Origin: an uncultured Bacteroidales bacterium
Lineage (GTDB): Bacteria > Bacteroidota > Bacteroidia > Bacteroidales > Bacteroidaceae
DNA length: 47,070 nucleotides
Reading direction: 5' to 3'
Assembly: GCA_902763865.1 (NCBI GenBank)
Contig: CACWTR010000017.1
Span: 1 to 47,070, forward strand
This document shows positions 8,852-17,544 of the stretch, piece after piece; position 1 is the first letter of the stretch; the number at the start of each line of letters is the position of its first letter. Both the position numbers and the translations under genes were made by a program. Under the pieces are notes generated by a model. The model was given only the letters and a program-made list of their open reading frames with translations, made no database searches and was not told the origin of the DNA.

Positions 8852-8917
8852 TCACGACGTATCGGCCAACACGTCACGTCGTGTTGGCGGATGCGTCGGG
8901 ACGTTGTGACTGAATCT
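8852..8917. repeat. Degenerate 22-bp-period palindromic array (locus A)
   Basis: The gap 8611-9209 holds no convincing gene. At 8852-8873 and 8874-8895 two 22-bp stretches start TCACGACGT and TCACGTCGT and match at about 15 of 22 positions; a weaker third follows. Inside is a perfect 8-bp hairpin, CCAACACG (8866-8873) with CGTGTTGG (8880-8887). Outer CACGACGT (8853-8860) mirrors ACGTTGTG (8901-8908) with one mismatch. The word CACGTCGTGT (8875-8884) recurs at the borders of the arrays at 23.6 and 37.8 kb. I read this as a decayed member of that set. Confidence 0.5.
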
Positions 8918-8936
8918 CTACAGACAAAAACGCCGA

Positions 8937-9000
8937 AAAACGGGTAAAAACGGGGCTATTTTGCTATCCCGAGTTGGCATTCAAGCGTTTTTCCCGTTTT
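8937..9000. repeat. Long inverted repeat in the 8611-9209 gap
   Basis: AAAACGGGtAAAAACG (8937-8952) pairs with CGTTTTTCCCGTTTT (8986-9000) apart from one bulged base, with a loop of about 33 bp. It could fold in RNA or DNA. It lies about 210 bp past the crp-like stop, so it is not an obvious terminator. The rest of the gap (9001-9209) shows nothing I can name. Confidence 0.5.
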
Positions 9001-9209
9001 AAGAATCTTTGCAACTACCTCATTATCACTATAGTTTCGATTTAAGCGCACAAAAACGTCTGGGGGTAGAAAAGTGCGCCGGAGGACATTTCGAGCGATT
9101 CTGTGAGGTCGGTACAAATTCAGAATGAAAGCAAAACAACGAAAACTGCATCATTTTGTTTCTGCGCATCATGCGGATTCCCTCGGCACCGGATGCGGAC
9201 AAAATGGCG

Positions 9210-9899
9210 TTATCCCATGCGGGAAATCTTCTGCAGGGCCGGTTCGTTAAGGATTTTTATCTTGCGTCCGTCGAGGCTGATGAGGCGTTCCTGAACAAAG
9301 ACGCTGAGCGTGCGGATGGCATTGCTCGTCGTCATGTTGCTCAGGTTGGCCATATCCTCACGGCTCGGACAGATGCAGAGGGTGCAGCCGTCCTCCTCCG
9401 TCCCATAGCTGTCCTTGAGGAAGAGTATTCCCTCTGCCAGGCGTCCGCGAATGTGCTTCTGCGTCAGGTTGACCATGCGGGCGTCGCTCTTGCCGAGGGC
9501 TATAGCCAGCCTCTTGACGAAGAACCAGCCCAGCTGCGGGTTGCGCAGGATGAACTGGCGGATGAGGTCGATGGGGATGCTGGCAATGACGGAAGGCTCG
9601 AAGGCTGCGGCTGCGGTGACGTAGTTCTCGTCGGAAAAGGCGGCGCGATAGCCGAAATACTCCACTGCATTCACCACTCTCACGATCTGCGCTCTGCCGC
9701 CTACGCCGTCCTTGTAGATTTTCACCTTGCCGCTGATAAGGCAGAGCAGGTGCGACGGCCTGTCGCCTTCGCTGTAAATCGGTTCGTTCTTGCGATAAGC
9801 ATGCACCTGCATTCCGTTCAGCACTTGTACGCGTTCTGCAGGTGTCAGTGCACTGTCCAAATCGGGCAAATTCTCGAGTACTTCTTCCTTCTTAAACAT
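9210..9899 (-). CDS. Crp/Fnr-family transcriptional regulator
   Basis: A 229-residue regulator with an N-terminal cyclic-nucleotide-binding-type beta barrel (about residues 20-130; IYSEGDRPSHLLCLISGKVKIYKDG and the phosphate-cassette-like region EYFGYRAAFSDENYV) and a C-terminal winged helix (about 150-225; CPSREDMANLSNMTTSNAIRTLSVFVQERLI). The cassette lacks the Arg and Ser of cAMP receptors, and there is no Cys cluster of the FNR type, so the ligand is unknown. It is transcribed alone from a consensus promoter at 9922-9953 and divergently from relA, which starts 200 bp away. That shared upstream region is a possible site of action. Confidence 0.9.
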   Translation of the reverse strand: MFKKEEVLENLPDLDSALTPAERVQVLNGMQVHAYRKNEPIYSEGDRPSHLLCLISGKVKIYKDGVGGRAQIVRVVNAVEYFGYRAAFSDENYVTAAAAFEPSVIASIPIDLIRQFILRNPQLGWFFVKRLAIALGKSDARMVNLTQKHIRGRLAEGILFLKDSYGTEEDGCTLCICPSREDMANLSNMTTSNAIRTLSVFVQERLISLDGRKIKILNEPALQKISRMG

Positions 9900-9921
9900 C
9901 TTTCAAGCACGATTTTCAATG

Positions 9922-9953
9922 CAAAATTACACATAACTGAGCAAACAGCCAAA
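9922..9953 (-). promoter_or_regulatory. Promoter of the Crp/Fnr-family gene
   Basis: On the minus strand TTTG (plus CAAA 9950-9953), a 20-bp spacer, then TAATTTTG (plus CAAAATTA 9922-9929). This matches the Bacteroidota consensus and lies about 25 bp upstream of the start codon. Confidence 0.65.
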
Positions 9954-10068
9954 TTTTATCCCCGCTTTTTCGGCTGAAGGCACCCTTATACCGCGAATTT
10001 ACACCCCTGTTGTTCGGACGTTAACTTATTTTTAGTCGCATTTATACTGTAATGTGAGCAAAATATCG

Positions 10069-10076
10069 TACCTTTG
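10069..10076 (+). promoter_or_regulatory. -7 box of the relA-S9-mutS2 operon
   Basis: TACCTTTG at 10069-10076 matches the Bacteroidota -7 element. No clear -33 TTTG is seen. Because transcription would begin about 10083, the start codon of relA must be the ATG at 10101 and not the in-frame TTG at 10074, which lies inside the promoter. Confidence 0.65.
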
Positions 10077-10100
10077 CAGTCCATAAAGCATATCGGAACT

Positions 10101-12326
10101 ATGGCACAGGACAACTTCTTCACGCCCGAGGAGCAAGCGCTCGCCGGCGACCTCATGCACCAGCTGGCCCAGCTGGCGGCAGACGTGATACGGCCCGACG
10201 ACAAACAGAAAATCCTCGACTACATAGCACGTGGCATCGAGAGCGGGCTGATGACGCGGGACGCCTTTGGCATCAATCCCATCGTGAAGGATGCCGGGAC
10301 GGCACTCGTCGTGGCACAGGAAATAGGGCTCTCGCGGGGCAGTGTGCTCGGCGTGCTGCTCAATTCGGTGGCAAGGTGCGGCGCTGTCTCGATTGACGAC
10401 ATACGGCGTGACTTCGGCGACGAGGTGGCCCATATCCAGCAAGGACTGATGCGCATCCGCGAACTCTACGCAAAGAGCGCAACGGTGGGAAGCGAGAACT
10501 TCCGCAGCCTGCTCGTCACGTTTGCCGATGACATGCGCGTCATACTCATCATGATAGCCAACCGCGTCTTCGTCATGCGACAGATAAAGGACACGCCCAA
10601 CGTAGAGGCACAGCGCAAGGTGTCGATGGAGGCCGCATACCTCTATGCGCCGTTGGCCCACAAGCTGGGACTCTACAAGCTGAAGAGCGAACTGGAGGAC
10701 CTGAGCCTGAAGTACCTGGAGCACGATGCCTACTACCACATCAAGGAGAAGCTCAACGAGACGAAACGCAGCCGCGATGCCTACATCGAGCGATTCATCA
10801 AGCCCATCGACGAGAAGCTGACGGCTGCCGGACTGCACTACCACATGAAGGGACGCACGAAAAGCATCCACTCCATCTGGCAGAAGATGCAGAAGCAACA
10901 CGTCGGGGTGGATGGCGTCTATGACCTCTTCGCCATCCGCATCATCCTGCAGTCTGCACCGGAGCGCGAAAAGCTGGAGTGCTGGCAGGTGTTCAGCATC
11001 ATTACCGACATGTACCAGAGCAACCCGAAGCGCATGCGCGACTGGCTCTCCGTGCCCAAGAGCAACGGCTACGAGAGCCTGCACATCACAGTGCTTGGAC
11101 CCGAGCAGAAATGGGTGGAGGTGCAGATACGCACCGAGCGAATGGACGACATCGCAGAACACGGACTGGCTGCCCACTGGCGATATAAGGGCATCAAGAG
11201 CGGACAGAGCGGCGTAGAGGAATGGCTGGCTGGTGTGCGCAGCGCACTCGAGACAAACGACGACGCACAGCTCATGGACCAGTTCCGCCTCGACCTGAAG
11301 GAAGACGAGGTGTTCGTCTTCACCCCGAAGGGCGACATCTTCAAGCTCCCGATGGGGGCCACGGTGCTCGACTTCGCCTACCACATACACTCGAAGGTGG
11401 GCAACCAGTGCGTCGGAGCACGGATAGGCGGCAAGAACGCCACCATCAGGCAGAAGCTGCAGAGCGGAGACCAGGTGGAAATCCTGACCAGCACAAGTCA
11501 GACCCCCAAGCAGGACTGGCTGGGCATCGTCACGACGACGAGGGCCCGGGCCAAGGTGCGGCAGAGCCTCAAGGAGATGCAAAGCCGCCAGGCACTGCTG
11601 GCAAAAGAAGAACTGGAGCGCAAGATGAAGAACAAGAAGCTCGACTACGAGGAACCCGTCCTGATGCATACGATGACAAAGCTCGGCTTCCGCATCGTCA
11701 CCGACTTCTACGCTGCCCTGGCCGACGGGAAGCTCGACATGAACGCCGTCCTCGAAGCCTACGCCCAGCAGCAACGCTACGACCACGGCGAAGCAGAGAA
11801 GCAAGTGCCGACACAGAGCGCCGACCAGTTCGTGCTGCCCACGGAACAAACGACTGGAAGCAAAGGACAAGGGGCAAGCTCCGACATCCTCGTCATCGAC
11901 CAGAACCTCAAGGGACTCGACTTCCAGATGGCACGCTGCTGTCAGCCCGTCTATGGCGACGACGTGTTTGGCTTCATCACCAGCGGCGGCGGCATCAAGA
12001 TACACCGCGAAAGCTGCCCCAATGCTCCGCAGCTCAGACAGCGCTTCGGCTACAGAATCGTCAAGGCAAAATGGGCCGGGAAGGGCGGCAGCCAGTATCC
12101 CATCACGCTGCGCGTAGTGGGCAACGACGACATCGGCATCGTCAACAACATCACCAACATCATAAGCAAGGAAGAAAAGATACTGCTCCGCAGCATCAGC
12201 ATCGACACAGGCGAAGGCCTCTTCAACGGCACACTCACCGTCATGCTCGACGACCTCGGACGCCTCACTCAACTCATCAAGAAACTAAAAACCGTAAAAG
12301 GAGTAAAAAATGTATCAAGAAGCTAA
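10101..12326 (+). CDS. relA: RelA/SpoT-family (p)ppGpp synthetase with degenerate hydrolase domain
   Basis: 741 residues from ATG 10101 (MAQDNFFTPEEQ). Long Rel layout: HD-type hydrolase region (about 20-190), synthetase (about 220-370), TGS (about 400-465, EVFVFTPKGDIFKLP), zinc-finger-type region with RCCQPVYGDDVFGFIT (about 611) and a C-terminal ACT domain (about 667-741). The synthetase keeps GRTKSIHSIWQKM, YDLFAIR, KSNGYESLH and EVQIRT, so it should make (p)ppGpp from ATP and GTP/GDP. In the hydrolase region the usual LLHD..ED is VLLNSVARC, and the later D.LHN motif is also lost (IANRVFVM). I infer a synthetase-only enzyme like E. coli RelA. A second Rel with hydrolase activity should exist elsewhere in the genome. 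The last 17 bp overlap the S9 peptidase gene. Confidence 0.93.
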   Translation: MAQDNFFTPEEQALAGDLMHQLAQLAADVIRPDDKQKILDYIARGIESGLMTRDAFGINPIVKDAGTALVVAQEIGLSRGSVLGVLLNSVARCGAVSIDDIRRDFGDEVAHIQQGLMRIRELYAKSATVGSENFRSLLVTFADDMRVILIMIANRVFVMRQIKDTPNVEAQRKVSMEAAYLYAPLAHKLGLYKLKSELEDLSLKYLEHDAYYHIKEKLNETKRSRDAYIERFIKPIDEKLTAAGLHYHMKGRTKSIHSIWQKMQKQHVGVDGVYDLFAIRIILQSAPEREKLECWQVFSIITDMYQSNPKRMRDWLSVPKSNGYESLHITVLGPEQKWVEVQIRTERMDDIAEHGLAAHWRYKGIKSGQSGVEEWLAGVRSALETNDDAQLMDQFRLDLKEDEVFVFTPKGDIFKLPMGATVLDFAYHIHSKVGNQCVGARIGGKNATIRQKLQSGDQVEILTSTSQTPKQDWLGIVTTTRARAKVRQSLKEMQSRQALLAKEELERKMKNKKLDYEEPVLMHTMTKLGFRIVTDFYAALADGKLDMNAVLEAYAQQQRYDHGEAEKQVPTQSADQFVLPTEQTTGSKGQGASSDILVIDQNLKGLDFQMARCCQPVYGDDVFGFITSGGGIKIHRESCPNAPQLRQRFGYRIVKAKWAGKGGSQYPITLRVVGNDDIGIVNNITNIISKEEKILLRSISIDTGEGLFNGTLTVMLDDLGRLTQLIKKLKTVKGVKNVSRS

Positions 12327-14766
12327 AACCCTTTGGGCAGCACTCGCCCTGGTTTCGTTGCCTTTAATGGCAAACGCACAGCCGGACACCGTCAGCCTCC
12401 GCATGGCCGGCCCCTACCCCGTCGTCAAGCCGCTGATGACCGACAGCCTCGATTCGGAAGGCAACCGCATCGATTTGGACAACGTCCTGATGGATGCCTT
12501 CATAAAGACCGATTTATGGAAAGACAAGCCGTCCGCCGAGGAACTCGTGCTTCCTGCTACCGACGGGCAGAAGCTTTACATGACAGGTTTCACCCTGCAG
12601 AACACGGGATTTGCAAAGGGGAAAATCAACGTGAAATGCGAAAGCAAGCACAAGCTTTACATCGACGGCGAAGAAGGGAGCGGTGACTTCGAGCTCGTAC
12701 CGGGCCGCCACGAAGTGAGCATCAAGCTCCTGCACAAAGGCGAAAAAGCAGACACCCTGCGCGTAACCGTCGAGAGCGAGCAGTCCATCGACATCAACCC
12801 CGAAGGCAAACGCTACTGGACCAACTCCGACATGATGCACGGCGAGCGCATCAGCGCGGTGGAACTCTCCAGCACCGGAGCCTACGTCCGCATTCACAAG
12901 AACACGACCTACAAGGGTGGCGAGACTGCCGGAAAGGACATCTTCATCGACCTACAGACGGGAAAAGAGTTCACACTCGACGGATTCCAGAGATGGATGC
13001 CAAAGGGAGACACATACCTGCGCTGCTATCGCGAAACGGAGGGAACATGGTGCTACGAAACGGTTGACCCGAAGACCGGCAAGCGCACACCCGTCGGCAA
13101 GTACAAAGGCAAAGGCAACGCCTGGCTGACCGAAGACATGAAACACTTCATTGTCTCCGTCGAAGAGAAAGTCCCCGAAGAGAAGAACAAAGACGTGCAC
13201 CAAATCCTCCAGCCCGATGACCGCCAACCCGGATGGCGGAACAGGCGCAACTACTCGCTCTACGACATTGAGACAGGCATCACCACGCCCATCACCAAAG
13301 GCTCGAAGAACGTCTATGTCACCCCAAGCCGCGATGCAAGCCGTTTCCTCGTGTCTCTCTACACGGAAGAACTGACTGAACGTCCCTTCACGTTCACGGA
13401 CCTCATCTGGCTTGACCCGGCAACAGGTAAAGCCGACACCCTCGTCCGGCACGACGGCTTCATCAGCACCTATCGCCTCTCGCCCGATGAAAAGTACTTA
13501 GCCATCACCGGAAGCCCGGAGGCCCTTGGCGGCATCGGAAACACCCTGCCCGAAGGCACCATTCCAAGCAGCTATGAATACGAACTGTTCCTCATGAACC
13601 TTGAGACGAAGGAGGTGCGCTGCCTGACACGCGACTTCGACCCTTCCGTCACGTCGTTCCAATGGTCGGAAAAAGACGGCAACATCTATGCTCTCTGCGA
13701 AAACCGAGACCTGAAGACCCTCTATCGCATCAACCCTGAGACGGGCAAGATAGACGAAATGACCCTCTCCGAACCATACATCTACAGCAGCTTCAGCCTC
13801 GCGGAAGAGAAGCCCCTGCTTGCCTACATCGGCGAAAGCAGCATGAGCACGGACCGCTGCTGGCTACGCGACCTCAAGACGGGAAAAGAACGACTGCTCT
13901 GCGACCTCAACCCCACCCGGCTCAAAGACATTCAATTGGGCCAGTGCCACGACTGGAACTTCAAGGCCGAGCGCGGCGACACCATCTACGGATGCTACTT
14001 CTTGCCGCCCTTCTTCGACGAGACGAAGAAGTACCCCATGCTTGTCTATTACTACGGCGGCTGCTCACCCGTAGGACGGCTGCTCGACAGCTACTACAAC
14101 TTCCAGGAATGGGCTGCTATGGGCTATGTAGTCTATCTCATCCAGCCATCGGGCTGCAGCGGCTTCGGCCAGGAGTTCGCGTCGCGGCATGTCAATGCCT
14201 ACGGCGACTATACTGCCGACGACATCATACAGGGAACGAAACAATTCTGCAAGGAGCACCCCTTCGTCAAGGCCGACAAGATAGGCTGCATGGGAGCCAG
14301 CTACGGCGGCTTCATGACGATGTATCTGCAGACCGTCACCGACATCTTTGCTGCCGCCATGAGTCATGCAGGCATCAGTAATCCTGCCAGCTACTGGGGA
14401 TTTGGGTATTGGGGGTACTCCTACAGCACGACCTCTGCGGCACACTCCTATCCCTGGAACAACATGGAACTCTACAGTGGACACGCCCCACTCTTCCGTG
14501 CCGACAAGGTGCACACGCCCATCCTCTTCATGCATGGCGGAGCTGATACCAACGTGCCCATCAATGAAAGCATACAGATGTTCACGGCCCTCAAGCTGCT
14601 GGGACGCGAGTGCGCGTTCATCACCGTGGAAGGCGAAAACCATCACATCCTCAACTATAACAAACGCATCCGCTGGCACGACAGCATCATGGCCTGGTTC
14701 GCCCGTTGGCTACAGGACGACCCGACATGGTGGAACACTATGTATCCGGAAAAGAACCTCAAATGA
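12310..14766 (+). CDS. Secreted S9-family prolyl oligopeptidase (DPP IV-like)
   Basis: An 818-residue serine peptidase with a signal peptide (hydrophobic LWAALALVSLPLMANAQ, cleavage near residue 24), a beta-propeller region (about 180-560) and a C-terminal alpha/beta-hydrolase domain. The catalytic triad is visible: Ser in GASYGG (about 663), Asp in HGGADTNVP (about 745) and His in GENHHI (about 777). S9 enzymes of this type in Bacteroidales cleave dipeptides from peptides in the periplasm. The start ATG lies inside the last codons of relA (17-bp overlap), which fits translational coupling. The stop overlaps the mutS2 start as ATGA. Pairing with relA suggests a nutrient theme, but that is inference. 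Confidence 0.93.
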   Translation: MYQEAKTLWAALALVSLPLMANAQPDTVSLRMAGPYPVVKPLMTDSLDSEGNRIDLDNVLMDAFIKTDLWKDKPSAEELVLPATDGQKLYMTGFTLQNTGFAKGKINVKCESKHKLYIDGEEGSGDFELVPGRHEVSIKLLHKGEKADTLRVTVESEQSIDINPEGKRYWTNSDMMHGERISAVELSSTGAYVRIHKNTTYKGGETAGKDIFIDLQTGKEFTLDGFQRWMPKGDTYLRCYRETEGTWCYETVDPKTGKRTPVGKYKGKGNAWLTEDMKHFIVSVEEKVPEEKNKDVHQILQPDDRQPGWRNRRNYSLYDIETGITTPITKGSKNVYVTPSRDASRFLVSLYTEELTERPFTFTDLIWLDPATGKADTLVRHDGFISTYRLSPDEKYLAITGSPEALGGIGNTLPEGTIPSSYEYELFLMNLETKEVRCLTRDFDPSVTSFQWSEKDGNIYALCENRDLKTLYRINPETGKIDEMTLSEPYIYSSFSLAEEKPLLAYIGESSMSTDRCWLRDLKTGKERLLCDLNPTRLKDIQLGQCHDWNFKAERGDTIYGCYFLPPFFDETKKYPMLVYYYGGCSPVGRLLDSYYNFQEWAAMGYVVYLIQPSGCSGFGQEFASRHVNAYGDYTADDIIQGTKQFCKEHPFVKADKIGCMGASYGGFMTMYLQTVTDIFAAAMSHAGISNPASYWGFGYWGYSYSTTSAAHSYPWNNMELYSGHAPLFRADKVHTPILFMHGGADTNVPINESIQMFTALKLLGRECAFITVEGENHHILNYNKRIRWHDSIMAWFARWLQDDPTWWNTMYPEKNLK

Positions 14767-17333
14767 TGGATTTCGAACAGAAGATAGGATTCAGAGAGAT
14801 TCGCACAATGCTGCACGGCTACTGCCTCAGTCCTCTTGGACATGAGCGCGTGGATGCCATGCAGTTTGCCAGTGACCACATAGGTGTCACCACGCTACAC
14901 CAGCAACTTGCCGAGCTGCAGAGCATCCTGCAGACCTCCACGGACCTGCCCGAGCAAGACTTCTTCGACCTGCGCCCCGACATACATCGCATCCGCATCG
15001 AAGGCACCTACCTCGAAGAGCAAAAGTTGTGGGAACTCTACCGCTCTCTGCAGACACTGCATGGATGGATTAAGATAGTCCGGGACACTAATCCCCTGAC
15101 TCAAGAAGGAGGACAAAGAGACTATCCTGCCCTCGAGAAACTTGCCGAAGGCGTGTTCACCTTCCTTACCGTCACGAAGCGCATCGAGCAGGTACTCGAC
15201 AAGTTCGGACGCGTCAAGGACGAGGCAAGCAGCGAACTCTCGCGCATCCGAAACGAGTTGAAACGCGCCGAGGGAAGCGTCGGACGGACACTGACAAGCA
15301 TCCTCAAGGCTGCCCAGAAAGATGGATTGGTAGAGAAAGATGTCACGCCAACCATGCGCGACGGCAGGCTGGTCATCCCCGTCGCGCCTGCCCTGAAGAG
15401 GCGAATACCGGGCATCGTCCACGACGAAAGTGCCACGGGCAAGACCGTCTTCATCGAACCGTCTGAAGTGGTGGAAGCCAACAACCGCATCCGCGAACTG
15501 GAAGCCGACGAGCAGCGAGAAGTCATCCGCATCCTGCGCGAACTGACCGAACAGCTGCGCCCAAACATAAAGGAACTGCTGCGCGGCTTCGAATTCCTGG
15601 CCGACATAGAGTTCCTCATCGCCAAGCACCACCTGACAGAAGCCATAGGCGGCATCTCACCGGAGATATATTCCACACCGCTCATCGACTGGTTCGACGC
15701 ACGGCATCCCCTCCTGGAAGCAAAGCTCAAGAAACAAAGCGCGACGACCGACGACGGGCAGACTCCCGCGAAGATTGTGCCGCTCAGCATCAAGCTGAAC
15801 CGAAGGCAGCACATCCTCGTCATCAGTGGCCCGAATGCCGGCGGCAAAAGCGTCTGCCTCAAAACGGTAGGACTCCTGCAATACATGTTGCAATGCGGAC
15901 TGCCCATTCCCCTGGCCGACGGATCCAGGGCTGGCATATTCAGTCAGATATTCATAGATATCGGCGATGAACAAAGCATTGAGGATGACCTGAGCACTTA
16001 CAGCAGCCACCTGCTCAACATGAAACGCATGATGGCACAGTGCACACCCTCTACATTATTATTAATAGATGAGTTCGGCGGCGGCACAGAACCGACGATA
16101 GGCGGTGCCATAGCCGAAGCCGTGCTGAAACGCTTCGTCAGCAAAGGTACGTTTGCTGTCATCACGACTCACTACCAGAACCTCAAGCACTTTGCGGAGG
16201 ACACGCAGGGAGTAGTGAACGGAGCCATGCTCTACGACCGACAGAAGATGACTGCACTCTTCCAGTTGCAAATAGGTAATCCGGGCAGTAGCTTTGCCGT
16301 AGAGATTGCACGCAAGATAGGCATACCTGAGGACGTCATTGCCGATGCAACGGAACTCGTCGGAAGGGAATACGTCAATGCCGACAAGTATCTGCTCGAC
16401 ATCACACGCGACAAACGCTACTGGGAAGGCAAGCGACAGACCATTCACTCGCAGGAGAAACAGATGCTGCAAACCATCGAGCAGTACGAGCGAGAGATAG
16501 ACGAGCTGCGAAGCAAACGGAAGGAAATCATTAAGCAGGCAAAGGAAGAAGCCGAGAAAATCATTGCTGCCGCCAATGCTCAAGTTGAAAACACGATAAG
16601 GGAAATCAAAGAAGCACAAGCCGACAAAGAACGTACTCGCTCCGCACGCCAACAGCTTCAGACCTTCCGGGAAGAGGTAGGACAGATGAGCCAGGAAGAG
16701 ATGGATGCTTACGTCGAGAAGAAACGACGTCAAATTGAAGAACGAAGGAAACGTCACAAAGAGAGGCAAGAGGCAAAAAAAGCCCTCTCAAACTCAACCT
16801 TAAAGGGGGCGGAACCAGAACAGAAAGCCTCCTCTTCGAGGGGAGGTTTGCAAGGGTCTTTGGAGGTGGGCGATTCCGTCCGCATCAAAGGACAGACTTC
16901 AGTTGGCACCATCACCGCCATCGAAGGCAAACAAGCCACTGTCACATTCGGCGTAATGCGTACGCTGGTAGATATCAAGAGACTGGAAGCCTCGCCACTT
17001 CCTCCAAAAGGAGAAAGCAACAAGGCAACCCAGACCGTGATAGTGAGCCGACAGACGCAGGACAGCATCCGACAGAAGCACCTTGACTTCCGACAGGAGA
17101 TAGATGTTCGGGGCATGAGAGCTGACGAAGCATTGCAGGCAGTCACCTACTTCATCGACGATGCCCTCTTGGTCAATGCCTCCCGCGTCCGCATCCTTCA
17201 CGGCACAGGCACAGGAGCCCTCCGGCAAGTCATTCGGCAGTATCTGAAGACCGTGTCGGGCGTCATCTCTGCCCACGACGAACACGTACAATTCGGCGGA
17301 GCAGGTATTACTGTGGTCGAGTTCCGAGAATAA
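14763..17333 (+). CDS. mutS2: MutS2-type ATPase/endonuclease with Smr domain
   Basis: 856 residues from the ATG at 14763, which overlaps the preceding stop (ATGA); the next codon is also ATG. The frame is open further upstream, but only inside the S9 gene. Domains: MutS core and clamp (1-330), ATPase with Walker A GPNAGGKS (about 356-363) and Walker B LLIDEFGGGTEP (about 432-443), coiled-coil region (about 530-680) and a C-terminal Smr nuclease domain (about 776-856; DVRGMRADEAL and HGTGTGALR). MutS2 proteins act in suppression of recombination and, in some bacteria, rescue of collided ribosomes. A GC-rich hairpin element is inserted in frame at 16828-16870 between the coiled coil and the Smr domain. 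An intrinsic terminator follows the gene. Confidence 0.95.
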   Translation: MMDFEQKIGFREIRTMLHGYCLSPLGHERVDAMQFASDHIGVTTLHQQLAELQSILQTSTDLPEQDFFDLRPDIHRIRIEGTYLEEQKLWELYRSLQTLHGWIKIVRDTNPLTQEGGQRDYPALEKLAEGVFTFLTVTKRIEQVLDKFGRVKDEASSELSRIRNELKRAEGSVGRTLTSILKAAQKDGLVEKDVTPTMRDGRLVIPVAPALKRRIPGIVHDESATGKTVFIEPSEVVEANNRIRELEADEQREVIRILRELTEQLRPNIKELLRGFEFLADIEFLIAKHHLTEAIGGISPEIYSTPLIDWFDARHPLLEAKLKKQSATTDDGQTPAKIVPLSIKLNRRQHILVISGPNAGGKSVCLKTVGLLQYMLQCGLPIPLADGSRAGIFSQIFIDIGDEQSIEDDLSTYSSHLLNMKRMMAQCTPSTLLLIDEFGGGTEPTIGGAIAEAVLKRFVSKGTFAVITTHYQNLKHFAEDTQGVVNGAMLYDRQKMTALFQLQIGNPGSSFAVEIARKIGIPEDVIADATELVGREYVNADKYLLDITRDKRYWEGKRQTIHSQEKQMLQTIEQYEREIDELRSKRKEIIKQAKEEAEKIIAAANAQVENTIREIKEAQADKERTRSARQQLQTFREEVGQMSQEEMDAYVEKKRRQIEERRKRHKERQEAKKALSNSTLKGAEPEQKASSSRGGLQGSLEVGDSVRIKGQTSVGTITAIEGKQATVTFGVMRTLVDIKRLEASPLPPKGESNKATQTVIVSRQTQDSIRQKHLDFRQEIDVRGMRADEALQAVTYFIDDALLVNASRVRILHGTGTGALRQVIRQYLKTVSGVISAHDEHVQFGGAGITVVEFRE
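16828..16870 (+). repeat. GC-rich hairpin element in frame inside mutS2
   Basis: CCTCCTC-TTC-GAGGGGAGG followed by a run ending GGAGGTGGG forms a short hairpin in coding sequence. It encodes the low-complexity stretch SSSRGGLQGSLEVG. A similar remnant, CTTCCTCCAAAAGGAG (near 17000-17015), encodes LPPKGE. Related C/G-rich palindromes occur in the ThiD/AraC gene (22542-22561, 22960-23046), pdxT (28671-28695) and after secG (43913-43967). Confidence 0.6.
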
Positions 17334-17356
17334 ACAGAAACAATTACACGACATTC

Positions 17357-17401
17357 AAAGCCTTTTCTGCCATTATATGTGCTGCAGAGAAGGCTTTTTT
17401 T
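17357..17401 (+). terminator. Intrinsic terminator after mutS2
   Basis: AAAGCCTTTTCTGC (17357-17370) pairs with GCAGAGAAGGCTTT (17384-17397) with one mismatch, followed by a T run (17395-17401). It ends the relA-S9-mutS2 operon. A perfect 14-bp palindrome, GTGTTATATAACAC (17402-17415), follows immediately. Confidence 0.85.
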
Positions 17402-17544
17402 GTGTTATATAACACCTTTTGCTGCTATATTTTGAACTAAGCAAAGAAAAAAAAGGTAAAATCATCAAGGTTTGAAAGAAAAAGTGTAACTTTACTGCAA
17501 GATTTCTATAAAATAGGCAAATATAAAGCAGAATAACAACTATC

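Noticed and set aside
8607-8855. 82-codon frame on the minus strand upstream of the lipoprotein gene
   Set aside because: It spans the promoter of the lipoprotein operon (8649-8679), has no motif and runs into the degenerate repeat at 8852.
10032-12272. 746-codon open frame on the minus strand opposite relA
   Set aside because: It mirrors relA over nearly its whole length. The translation is Val/Leu/His/Asp-rich without motifs, and relA has a promoter, correct domains and overlaps with its neighbours. Long antisense frames are common here because of codon bias.
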